Both the position numbers and the translations under genes were made by a program. From positions 67,619,829 through 67,683,828 of the forward strand of contig OW028573.1 of NCBI GenBank assembly GCA_932294295.1: a DNA stretch of 64,000 nt. Reading direction: 5' to 3'. The stretch is from Alitta virens (Eukaryota > Annelida > Polychaeta > Phyllodocida > Nereididae). Under the pieces are notes generated by a model. It was not told the origin of the DNA, did not search any database, and saw only the letters and a list, made by a program, of their open reading frames with translations. This document shows, one piece after another, positions 19,057 to 27,949 of the stretch. Each line of letters begins with the position of its first letter. Within the stretch, counting starts at the first letter, position 1.

Positions 19057-20478
19057 ATGAATATGTCCGAATCGACAATTTCAGACCGGCTCGCACGTCC
19101 CCCGGGTGAACAAGGTGCGCGTCCCTCAGCGGTAAACCAGGCTGAGGTCGAAAAATTGGCTACTGGTTCCAGACAAAGTAAACGTTTCCGCTCATCTACA
19201 GATGATGCCAATCCAAGTACAACTTATGATGTTATATCTACGCCATGGCCTAAGTTTCTTGTTGTTACTGGCAGTGACGATGGGTTTTCCCGTCTCTCAG
19301 CCATAACAATTTGTCGAACGTTGAAAGAAAGTATTGGTTTCGTTGAAAATACGAGAAGGCTCAGGAGTTCATCCTTGCTGGTGCAGGTTGCCCACAAGGA
19401 CCAATCGTTAAAATTGCTGGAGCTGAGGGCCTTTGCGGGTACCCCTGTAAAGGTGGAGCCCCATCGGTTCTTCAACTCTTGCAAGGGGGTTGTGACATCT
19501 CATGAGAGCAGTCTCTGCTCCGATGACGAACTGAGGGACTGGCTGAATGACTACAATGTCATCCACATTCACCGCCAGCCCCCCAGATATTCACGACAGC
19601 TACTGACTCTGACCTTTGATGGCACAGTGTTGCCTGATAGGGTCAGCATAGGGTTCGAGTGGTGTAGGGTACGTCCCTACATCCCGAACCCAAAACGATG
19701 TTATAATTGCCAGCGATTTGGCCATTTTAGCGGCTCCTGCCGCGCCAAAGCAACCTGCGCCAATTGTGGGTCACGGGAACACGTTCATTCCCGTGACTCA
19801 CCATGTCAGAAACAGTCATATTGTGTTAATTGTGGAGGTGATGGGCCAGCCTATCACCGTGGCTGTCCCAAATGGCAGCTAGAGAAAGAGATCCTGAAGT
19901 TAAAGACCACCAAGGATATCTCCTTTCCCCAAGCACGCCGTATAGCTGAACAGGCTGCTGGGGCAAGTTATGCCTCAGTCCTGTCTCAGATGGCTGGACC
20001 TAGATCTCCTTCACCCAGATCATCGCCCAGGCGAAGGATTGACCTAGATCCTAATTATAATTATTCCAAGGCAGGGCAAAGCTTGCAGAAACATAAACCA
20101 GAATCTAAGACTTCACAGGCAGACGATCACCTCGCAAGAATAAAGCAGCATGCTATAGATGTCGGAAAAGGACATCTTGTAGCTCCATCGGTTAGTGCGT
20201 CACAACTTAGTGTACCCTCACAGGGTGCACCTTCCGGCGTTGAGTCGGAAGAGATACACCAGCCGATGGAAGAGGAGGCAGGGACTACCACCATCCCTAG
20301 GCCTCAACGGGAGGGGGCAATTGATAAAAGATCAATTGTTCCCAAAAGACCCCCCCTCATCAGAAAAACACTAGAAAAATCTAGTGCATTGAGCTTCATA
20401 ACACCACCATCTAAGCATGGTGGGGCCCTCAAAAAGATCTTAACACCAAAAGAGGCAGCGACTTTGAAGAAAAAGTGA
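19057..20478 (+). CDS. LINE ORF1: Gag-like nucleic-acid-binding protein
   Basis: This is a 473-residue protein starting MNMSESTISDRLARPPGEQG. Residues ~65-200 form a domain with PKFLVVTGSD and RQLLTLTFDGTVLP that occurs ahead of the zinc knuckles in I-type elements. Three cysteine clusters follow: CYNCQRFGHFSGSC (about 215-228), CANCGSREHVHSRDSPC (about 234-250) and CVNCGGDGPAYHRGC (about 256-270). The first is a standard CCHC knuckle. The C-terminal third is basic, Ser/Pro-rich and probably disordered. The expected role is packaging the element's RNA with ORF2 protein. The ATG was chosen because the same start is kept in three copies after a shared leader. Compared with the copies at 33422 and 54629, residues ~40-125 are strikingly different while the rest is almost identical. 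Confidence 0.92.
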   Translation: MNMSESTISDRLARPPGEQGARPSAVNQAEVEKLATGSRQSKRFRSSTDDANPSTTYDVISTPWPKFLVVTGSDDGFSRLSAITICRTLKESIGFVENTRRLRSSSLLVQVAHKDQSLKLLELRAFAGTPVKVEPHRFFNSCKGVVTSHESSLCSDDELRDWLNDYNVIHIHRQPPRYSRQLLTLTFDGTVLPDRVSIGFEWCRVRPYIPNPKRCYNCQRFGHFSGSCRAKATCANCGSREHVHSRDSPCQKQSYCVNCGGDGPAYHRGCPKWQLEKEILKLKTTKDISFPQARRIAEQAAGASYASVLSQMAGPRSPSPRSSPRRRIDLDPNYNYSKAGQSLQKHKPESKTSQADDHLARIKQHAIDVGKGHLVAPSVSASQLSVPSQGAPSGVESEEIHQPMEEEAGTTTIPRPQREGAIDKRSIVPKRPPLIRKTLEKSSALSFITPPSKHGGALKKILTPKEAATLKKK

Positions 20479-20548
20479 ATATTCATACAAATTCATACCA
20501 TGCACTACAGATTTTACTATGATAATATTAAACTCTTTTAACTAATTC

Positions 20549-23500
20549 ATGGACAGTATCATTCAGTGGAACTGTCGAGGTTTCAGAGCCAACTTCGATG
20601 AAATAGGTTGCATGGTCCAAGACTTAAACCCTAGTGTTTTCTGTCTACAGGAAACATTTCTGAAACCTCCAAATAGTTTTAAACTGAGAAACTATCATAT
20701 GTATAATACATATGGCAATATTGCCCACGATAGAGCCACTGGTGGCTCATCAATTTTAGTTAAAAATGGCATCATTCATACCCATATTGCTCTTAACACT
20801 AACCTTCAGGCTACAGCAGTTCGTCTGAACCTGAATAAAACATTCACCATATGTTCCTTATATATTCCTCCACCCTTTCACCTTACAGCCAGTGATTTGC
20901 ATAACCTTTACAATCAACTGCCTGAACCGCGTCTTATCCTAGGAGATTTTAACAGCCATAACCAATTGTGGGGAAGCACTTCCCACAACAACAAAGGAAA
21001 AACCATTGAAGATTTTCTCAATGACCACACCCTTTGCTTGTTCAATGATGGTTCACCTACATATCTTCACCCAGGTCATGGAACATTTTCAGCGATAGAC
21101 CTTAGTATATGTGATCCAGCGTTATTTCTGGAATTTGAATGGAGAGTATTAGAGGACACTCACGGCAGTGATCACTTTCCTATTGTCCTACAAAACGTAG
21201 AAGGTACAAGAGAAGTGGGTCAACTCCGATGGAAGTTGCATAAAGCGGATTGGACCTCCTTCGAAAAGCACTGCTTAGAAACAATTACTATGTCTCATTA
21301 TAGGAATTGTAATAATCTCGTTGAAGATTTTACTGATGATATTACTGATATAGCCAATAAAACAATACCGATGACAAAAAATAATTCTAAACGTAGTGCA
21401 AGACCTTGGTTTGATGACGAAGTAAGAGAAGCTATTAAAAACCGTAAGAAAGCCCTCAGAATTTTTAAATCACAGCCGACCATCAACAATCTGAATAATT
21501 TTAAGTGCCTGAAAGCCAAAGCGCGTAGAATTGTCAGGCAAAAAAAACGTAGTTGCTGGAGAGACTATGTCTCCAGACTCACTGAAAGAACTCCTAGCAA
21601 TAAAGTCTGGAAAATGATTAAGAAGATTGAAGGAAAGAACCTAGCTTCGCATGTAAGCATTCTAGAAGTGAATGGAGAACATCTCTCCTCACCAGAACAA
21701 ATATCAAACGGGTTAGGAGAACAGTTTGCATACAACTCCTCATCGGAGAACTATACAAGAGAATTTCAATGTTATAAGGCTCAAGCTGAGAGATTAACCC
21801 TAAATATACAGTCTGATAACAGCGAAGATTATAACTCCTACATCACCTTAGAAGAACTTCAGAAGGTCATCTTAAAAGCGACTGACTCTGCAACAGGCCC
21901 TGATAATATACATTATCAAATCTTAAAACACCTACCTCAATCCTCTTTAAAAACATTACTGTATATCTTTAATCAAATTTGGGAGAAGGGATGTCTTCCA
22001 TCCCTGTGGAAACAAGCCACGGTCATCCCAATTCCCAAGCCAGGGAAGGATCATAGTGATCCTATGAATTATCGACCAATAGCCTTAACCAGTTGTCTAT
22101 GTAAGACAATGGAGCGAATTGTTACTGATAGACTGGTTTGGTTCCTGGAGTCGAACCAGCTTATTACAGAGTTCCAATCTGGATTTCGCCGTCACAGGAG
22201 CACATTAGATCATTTAGTCAGACTGGAAACTTATGTTAGAGATGCTTTCATTAACAGAGAACACGTAGTAGCCATATTCTTTGACCTAGAAAAAGCTTAT
22301 GACACTACATGGAAATATGGAATAATGAAAGATCTCCACGACTTAGGGCTTCGAGGTCGCCTTCCAGTTTTCATCGGATCCTTCCTACAGGATCGCTTCT
22401 TTAAGGTCCGAGTGGGATCAACGATGTCAAGCCCCTACTCTCAGGAGAATGGAGTCCCTCAGGGTAGTATTCTCTCGCCCACCCTCTTTAACGTCAAAAT
22501 CAACAGTATAGTAAATTCCATCTCAGAAAATCTCATGTCGTCCCTATATGTTGACGATTTCCTCATTGCATATCGTTCCAGATATATGCCAACCATAGAA
22601 CGACAACTGCAATTAAATTTGAATAGGATTCACAAATGGTCACTCGAAAATGGCTTCAAGTTCTCTAAACAGAAGACAGTTTGTCTGCCTTTCTATTACT
22701 TACGATCAAACCATCCAGATCCATCACTAATAATTGACAACTGTCAAATAAAAGTGGTGAATGAAACAAAATTTTTGGGTGTACTCTTTGACTCCAAATT
22801 GTCTTTCATTCCGCATATCAAAGCACTGAAAGCAAAGTGCCTGAAATCAATGAACCTCCTTAAAGTAGTGAGCAAATATAATTGGGGTGGGGACACAACG
22901 GTCCTCCTTCGTCTCTATCGAGCAATTACTCGTTCTCGACTTGATTATGGTTCTGTGGTATATGGCTCCGCCAGACCATCTTATCTAAAATGCCTGAATT
23001 CTGTACATCATCGAGGGTTCCGACTAAGCTTAAGAGCTTTTCGTACATCTCCTGTAGAGAGCTTATATGTACTGGCAGGGGAACCTCCACTTTCCCTTCG
23101 TCGTATCAAGTTATCCATGCAATACATACTAAAGGTAGCTTCAACTCCAACAAATCCAACATATGATGTTATATTTCATCCAAAATACATGCATCATTAT
23201 GAATCTCGTTCAAACGCCATTCGACCACTGGGATTACGCATGAAATTCTATCTTGAGGCTGCAAAAATTGATACTACAATCATTGCCGAGACGGAAGCAC
23301 CACCCATTCCGCCATGGATTCTCCCAGTCCCGAAAGTTATACTGGATTTGGCAGAGCTTAAGAAAAGCGAAACCAATCCGGTAGACTATCAAAACCTATT
23401 TTATAGTATAAGGTTTAAATACGAATCGTACAAATTTCTATACACAGATGGCTCAAAAATGGAAAGACGAGTAGGCTGTGCTGTCACTTCTTATAAAACC

Positions 23501-24232
23501 GTTATAGCTGAATGTCGTCTTCCAGACCACTGCTCAATATACACTGCAGAATTAACAGCTATTTACCTTGCCTTAAAGAACATCGAGGACTCAGAATCAG
23601 ATCGTTATGTTATCTGTTCTGATTCCAAATCTGCTCTTCAAGCAATCCAAAATAAACAACTTGATAACCCTGGGATCTTAGATGTTCTGATTAAGTATTT
23701 CTATCTTCACGAATACAAAGACATAGTATTCTGCTGGATTCCTGGACACGCTGGCATTGAAGGGAATGAAAAAGCAGACCTGGCAGCAAAAAGGGCTCTT
23801 ACAAAAGAGATAACTGATTTTACCATTCCATACACTGATTTTAAAATGACTATAAAATCTTTTATCATGTCTTGCTGGCAAAGACAATGGAATGAATGTA
23901 ATAACAACAAGTTGCATTCAATCTTACCTTGCATTCAAAATAAAATACCGAGTAGGTTCAATACTCGCAAAGATCAAGGAATATATCACAGATGCCTCAT
24001 AGGACATTCAAGACTTACACATTTTCACCTTTTAGTCAATGAACCGGCACCGGTATGCCAGAGTTGTCGGTGCCCCCTAACAATCAAACATATTTTATTA
24101 GATTGCAGCCACTTACAACGCTTTAGAAGACCTTTGTTTCAAGCTAATACCTTACAACATCTCTTTACCAGATATCCAACCCAGACAATTATTGATTTTT
24201 TATATGCTTCTGGTTTCTACTACCAAATATAG
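20549..24232 (+). CDS. LINE ORF2: endonuclease, reverse transcriptase and RNase H
   Basis: This is a 1,227-residue polyprotein. The APE-like endonuclease (about 1-215) shows QWNCRG, CLQETFL (catalytic Glu), ILGDFNSHNQLWG and GSDHFPI (catalytic His). The reverse transcriptase (about 470-760) shows YRPIALTSCLCKTMERIV, FFDLEKAYDTTW, GVPQGSILSPTLF and the active-site YVDDF near 667. RNase H (about 960-1080) shows FLYTDGSKME, YTAELTAIY, CSDSKSALQAI and GNEKADLAAK, so all four acidic residues are there. A Cys/His cluster CQSCRCPLTIKHILLDC (about 1170) closes the protein. Presence of RNase H and absence of a restriction-like endonuclease point to the I/Nimb group. There are no stops or frameshifts. 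It starts 70 bp after ORF1, so translation needs reinitiation or a similar mechanism. Confidence 0.95.
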   Translation: MDSIIQWNCRGFRANFDEIGCMVQDLNPSVFCLQETFLKPPNSFKLRNYHMYNTYGNIAHDRATGGSSILVKNGIIHTHIALNTNLQATAVRLNLNKTFTICSLYIPPPFHLTASDLHNLYNQLPEPRLILGDFNSHNQLWGSTSHNNKGKTIEDFLNDHTLCLFNDGSPTYLHPGHGTFSAIDLSICDPALFLEFEWRVLEDTHGSDHFPIVLQNVEGTREVGQLRWKLHKADWTSFEKHCLETITMSHYRNCNNLVEDFTDDITDIANKTIPMTKNNSKRSARPWFDDEVREAIKNRKKALRIFKSQPTINNLNNFKCLKAKARRIVRQKKRSCWRDYVSRLTERTPSNKVWKMIKKIEGKNLASHVSILEVNGEHLSSPEQISNGLGEQFAYNSSSENYTREFQCYKAQAERLTLNIQSDNSEDYNSYITLEELQKVILKATDSATGPDNIHYQILKHLPQSSLKTLLYIFNQIWEKGCLPSLWKQATVIPIPKPGKDHSDPMNYRPIALTSCLCKTMERIVTDRLVWFLESNQLITEFQSGFRRHRSTLDHLVRLETYVRDAFINREHVVAIFFDLEKAYDTTWKYGIMKDLHDLGLRGRLPVFIGSFLQDRFFKVRVGSTMSSPYSQENGVPQGSILSPTLFNVKINSIVNSISENLMSSLYVDDFLIAYRSRYMPTIERQLQLNLNRIHKWSLENGFKFSKQKTVCLPFYYLRSNHPDPSLIIDNCQIKVVNETKFLGVLFDSKLSFIPHIKALKAKCLKSMNLLKVVSKYNWGGDTTVLLRLYRAITRSRLDYGSVVYGSARPSYLKCLNSVHHRGFRLSLRAFRTSPVESLYVLAGEPPLSLRRIKLSMQYILKVASTPTNPTYDVIFHPKYMHHYESRSNAIRPLGLRMKFYLEAAKIDTTIIAETEAPPIPPWILPVPKVILDLAELKKSETNPVDYQNLFYSIRFKYESYKFLYTDGSKMERRVGCAVTSYKTVIAECRLPDHCSIYTAELTAIYLALKNIEDSESDRYVICSDSKSALQAIQNKQLDNPGILDVLIKYFYLHEYKDIVFCWIPGHAGIEGNEKADLAAKRALTKEITDFTIPYTDFKMTIKSFIMSCWQRQWNECNNNKLHSILPCIQNKIPSRFNTRKDQGIYHRCLIGHSRLTHFHLLVNEPAPVCQSCRCPLTIKHILLDCSHLQRFRRPLFQANTLQHLFTRYPTQTIIDFLYASGFYYQI

Positions 24233-24316
24233 TTAATCAATCTTAACCTAGAGAGCCTCTACATAGCCCACTCAGGTGCTGATGAGGCGTTAAACAATAA
24301 CTCACACACACACACA

Positions 24317-27300
24317 CTGAGAAACTATCATATGTATAATACATATGGCAATATTGCCCACGATAGAGCCACTGGTGGCTCATCAATTTTAGTTAAAAAT
24401 GGCATCATTCATACCCATATTGCTCTTAACACTAACCTTCAGGCTACAGCAGTTCGTCTGAACCTGAATAAAACATTCACCATATGTTCCTTATATATTC
24501 CTCCACCCTTTCACCTTACAGCCAGTGATTTGCATAACCTTTACAATCAACTGCCTGAACCGCGTCTTATCCTAGGAGATTTTAACAGCCATAACCAATT
24601 GTGGGGAAGCACTTCCCACAACAACAAAGGAAAAACCATTGAAGATTTTCTCAATGACCACACCCTTTGCTTGTTCAATGATGGTTCACCTACATATCTT
24701 CACCCAGGTCATGGAACATTTTCAGCGATAGACCTTAGTATATGTGATCCAGCGTTATTTCTGGAATTTGAATGGAGAGTATTAGAGGACACTCACGGCA
24801 GTGATCACTTTCCTATTGTCCTACAAAACGTAGAAGGTACAAGAGAAGTGGGTCAACTCCGATGGAAGTTGCATAAAGCGGATTGGACCTCCTTCGAAAA
24901 GCACTGCTTAGAAACAATTACTATGTCTCATTATAGGAATTGTAATAATCTCGTTGAAGATTTTACTGATGATATTACTGATATAGCCAATAAAACAATA
25001 CCGATGACAAAAAATAATTCTAAACGTAGTGCAAGACCTTGGTTTGATGACGAAGTAAGAGAAGCTATTAAAAACCGTAAGAAAGCCCTCAGAATTTTTA
25101 AATCACAGCCGACCATCAACAATCTGAATAATTTTAAGTGCCTGAAAGCCAAAGCGCGTAGAATTGTCAGGCAAAAAAAACGTAGTTGCTGGAGAGACTA
25201 TGTCTCCAGACTCACTGAAAGAACTCCTAGCAATAAAGTCTGGAAAATGATTAAGAAGATTGAAGGAAAGAACCTAGCTTCGCATGTAAGCATTCTAGAA
25301 GTGAATGGAGAACATCTCTCCTCACCAGAACAAATATCAAACGGGTTAGGAGAACAGTTTGCATACAACTCCTCATCGGAGAACTATACAAGAGAATTTC
25401 AATGTTATAAGGCTCAAGCTGAGAGATTAACCCTAAATATACAGTCTGATAACAGCGAAGATTATAACTCCTACATCACCTTAGAAGAACTTCAGAAGGT
25501 CATCTTAAAAGCGACTGACTCTGCAACAGGCCCTGATAATATACATTATCAAATCTTAAAACACCTACCTCAATCCTCTTTAAAAACATTACTGTATATC
25601 TTTAATCAAATTTGGGAGAAGGGATGTCTTCCATCCCTGTGGAAACAAGCCACGGTCATCCCAATTCCCAAGCCGGGGAAGGATCATAGTGATCCTATGA
25701 ATTATCGACCAATAGCCTTAACCAGTTGTCTATGTAAGACAATGGAGCGAATTGTTACTGATAGACTGGTTTGGTTCCTGGAGTCGAACCAGCTTATTAC
25801 AGAGTTCCAATCTGGATTTCGCCGTCACAGGAGCACATTAGATCATTTAGTCAGACTGGAAACTTATGTTAGAGATGCTTTCATTAACAGAGAACACGTA
25901 GTAGCCATATTCTTTGACCTAGAAAAAGCTTATGACACTACATGGAAATATGGAATAATGAAAGATCTCCACGACTTAGGGCTTCGAGGTCGCCTTCCAG
26001 TTTTCATCGGATCCTTCCTACAGGATCGCTTCTTTAAGGTCCGAGTGGGATCAACGATGTCAAGCCCCTACTCTCAGGAGAATGGAGTCCCTCAGGGTAG
26101 TATTCTCTCGCCCACCCTCTTTAACGTCAAAATCAACAGTATAGTAAATTCCATCTCAGAAAATCTCATGTCGTCCCTATATGTTGACGATTTCCTCATT
26201 GCATATCGTTCCAGATATATGCCAACCATAGAACGACAACTGCAATTAAATTTGAATAGGATTCACAAATGGTCACTCGAAAATGGCTTCAAGTTCTCTA
26301 AACAGAAGACAGTTTGTCTGCCTTTCTATTACTTACGATCAAACCATCCAGATCCATCACTAATAATTGACAACTGTCAAATAAAAGTGGTGAATGAAAC
26401 AAAATTTTTGGGTGTACTCTTTGACTCCAAATTGTCTTTCATTCCGCATATCAAAGCACTGAAAGCAAAGTGCCTGAAATCAATGAACCTCCTTAAAGTA
26501 GTGAGCAAATATAATTGGGGTGGGGACACAACGGTCCTCCTTCGTCTCTATCGAGCAATTACTCGTTCTCGACTTGATTATGGTTCTGTGGTATATGGCT
26601 CCGCCAGACCATCTTATCTAAAATGCCTGAATTCTGTACATCATCAAGGGTTGCGACTAAGCTTAAGAGCTTTTCGTACATCTCCTGTAGAGAGCTTATA
26701 TGTACTGGCAGGGGAACCTCCACTTTCCCTTCGTCGTATCAAGTTATCCATGCAATACATACTAAAGGTAGCTTCAACTCCAACAAATCCAACATATGAT
26801 GTTATATTTCATCCAAAATACATGCATCATTATGAATCTCGTTCAAACGCCATTCGACCACTGGGATTACGCATGAAATTCTATCTTGAGGCTGCAAAAA
26901 TTGATACTACAATCATTGCCGAGACGGAAGCACCACCCATTCCGCCATGGATTCTCCCAGTCCCGAAAGTTATACTGGATTTGGCAGAGCTTAAGAAAAG
27001 CGAAACCAATCCGGTAGACTATCAAAACCTATTTTATAGTATAAGGTTTAAATACGAATCGTACAAATTTCTATACACAGATGGCTCAAAAATGGAAAGA
27101 CGAGTAGGCTGTGCTGTCACTTCTTATAAAACCGTTATAGCTGAATGTCGTCTTCCAGACCACTGCTCAATATACACTGCAGAATTAACAGCTATTTACC
27201 TTGCCTTAAAGAACATCGAGGACTCAGAATCAGATCGTTATGTTATCTGTTCTGATTCCAAATCTGCTCTTCAAGCAATCCAAAATAAACAACTTGATAA

Positions 27301-27949
27301 CCCTGGGATCTTAGATGTTCTGATTAAGTATTTCTATCTTCACGAATACAAAGACATAGTATTCTGCTGGATTCCTGGACACGCTGGCATTGAAGGGAAT
27401 GAAAAAGCAGACCTGGCAGCAAAAAGGGCTCTTACAAAAGAGATAACTGATTTTACCATTCCATACACTGATTTTAAAATGACTATAAAATCTTTTATCA
27501 TGTCTTGCTGGCAAAGACAATGGAATGAATGTAATAACAACAAGTTGCATTCAATCTTACCTTGCATTCAAAATAAAATACCGAGTAGGTTCAATACTCG
27601 CAAAGATCAAGGAATATATCACAGATGCCTCATAGGACATTCAAGACTTACACATTTTCACCTTTTAGTCAATGAACCGGCACCGGTATGCCAGAGTTGT
27701 CGGTGCCCCCTAACAATCAAACATATTTTATTAGATTGCAGCCACTTACAACGCTTTAGAAGACCTTTGTTTCAAGCTAATACCTTACAACATCTCTTTA
27801 CCAGATATCCAACCCAGACAATTATTGATTTTTTATATGCTTCTGGTTTCTACTACCAAATATAGTTAATCAATCTTAACCTAGAGAGCCTCTACATAGC
27901 CCACTCAGGTGCTGATGAGGCGTTAAACAATAACTCACACACACACACA
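24317..27949 (+). mobile_element. unit 2 of the LINE tandem array (3,633 bp)
   Basis: The (CA)n tail of unit 1 runs directly into CTGAGAAACTATCATATG of ORF2 (codon ~46). The unit ends in an identical (CA)n tail. The distance from the same point in unit 1 (20684) is exactly 3,633 bp. Only a few substitutions separate it from unit 1 (for example AAGCCGGGG, and CATCAAGGGTTGCG in place of CATCGAGGGTTCCG). Confidence 0.95.
24332..27865 (+). CDS. 5'-truncated ORF2 of unit 2
   Basis: This is 1,177 residues and open throughout, beginning at the methionine that is residue 51 of the full ORF2. The first part of the endonuclease domain, with the QWNCRG and catalytic-Glu motifs, is missing. GDFNSHN, SDHFPI, YVDD and all RNase H motifs are intact. 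It has no ORF1 and no 5' UTR, so expression would depend on read-through from unit 1 or on the upstream tail. A protein without the N-terminal endonuclease residues should be unable to cut target DNA. Confidence 0.85.
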   Translation: MYNTYGNIAHDRATGGSSILVKNGIIHTHIALNTNLQATAVRLNLNKTFTICSLYIPPPFHLTASDLHNLYNQLPEPRLILGDFNSHNQLWGSTSHNNKGKTIEDFLNDHTLCLFNDGSPTYLHPGHGTFSAIDLSICDPALFLEFEWRVLEDTHGSDHFPIVLQNVEGTREVGQLRWKLHKADWTSFEKHCLETITMSHYRNCNNLVEDFTDDITDIANKTIPMTKNNSKRSARPWFDDEVREAIKNRKKALRIFKSQPTINNLNNFKCLKAKARRIVRQKKRSCWRDYVSRLTERTPSNKVWKMIKKIEGKNLASHVSILEVNGEHLSSPEQISNGLGEQFAYNSSSENYTREFQCYKAQAERLTLNIQSDNSEDYNSYITLEELQKVILKATDSATGPDNIHYQILKHLPQSSLKTLLYIFNQIWEKGCLPSLWKQATVIPIPKPGKDHSDPMNYRPIALTSCLCKTMERIVTDRLVWFLESNQLITEFQSGFRRHRSTLDHLVRLETYVRDAFINREHVVAIFFDLEKAYDTTWKYGIMKDLHDLGLRGRLPVFIGSFLQDRFFKVRVGSTMSSPYSQENGVPQGSILSPTLFNVKINSIVNSISENLMSSLYVDDFLIAYRSRYMPTIERQLQLNLNRIHKWSLENGFKFSKQKTVCLPFYYLRSNHPDPSLIIDNCQIKVVNETKFLGVLFDSKLSFIPHIKALKAKCLKSMNLLKVVSKYNWGGDTTVLLRLYRAITRSRLDYGSVVYGSARPSYLKCLNSVHHQGLRLSLRAFRTSPVESLYVLAGEPPLSLRRIKLSMQYILKVASTPTNPTYDVIFHPKYMHHYESRSNAIRPLGLRMKFYLEAAKIDTTIIAETEAPPIPPWILPVPKVILDLAELKKSETNPVDYQNLFYSIRFKYESYKFLYTDGSKMERRVGCAVTSYKTVIAECRLPDHCSIYTAELTAIYLALKNIEDSESDRYVICSDSKSALQAIQNKQLDNPGILDVLIKYFYLHEYKDIVFCWIPGHAGIEGNEKADLAAKRALTKEITDFTIPYTDFKMTIKSFIMSCWQRQWNECNNNKLHSILPCIQNKIPSRFNTRKDQGIYHRCLIGHSRLTHFHLLVNEPAPVCQSCRCPLTIKHILLDCSHLQRFRRPLFQANTLQHLFTRYPTQTIIDFLYASGFYYQI

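Larger units (their letters stand above)
18904..24316 (+). mobile_element. full-length Nimb/I-like LINE with intact ORFs (unit 1 of the array)
   Basis: It starts GCCCTCGAAGGTCCTGGGCC, at nearly the same base as the other full-length copies. A 153-bp 5' UTR, ORF1, a 70-bp gap, ORF2, a short 3' UTR and a CTCACACACA tail follow. The left target duplication TTTCCTCACCTTAT is at 18890-18903. Its partner is not after this unit but after unit 3 (31583-31596), so all three units occupy one insertion site. It looks capable of making all the proteins for retrotransposition. Confidence 0.93.

Noticed and set aside
23678..23934. minus-strand frames of 75-79 codons repeated in every LINE copy
   Set aside because: They are shadows of the RNase H region of ORF2; their recurrence follows from the LINE copies.
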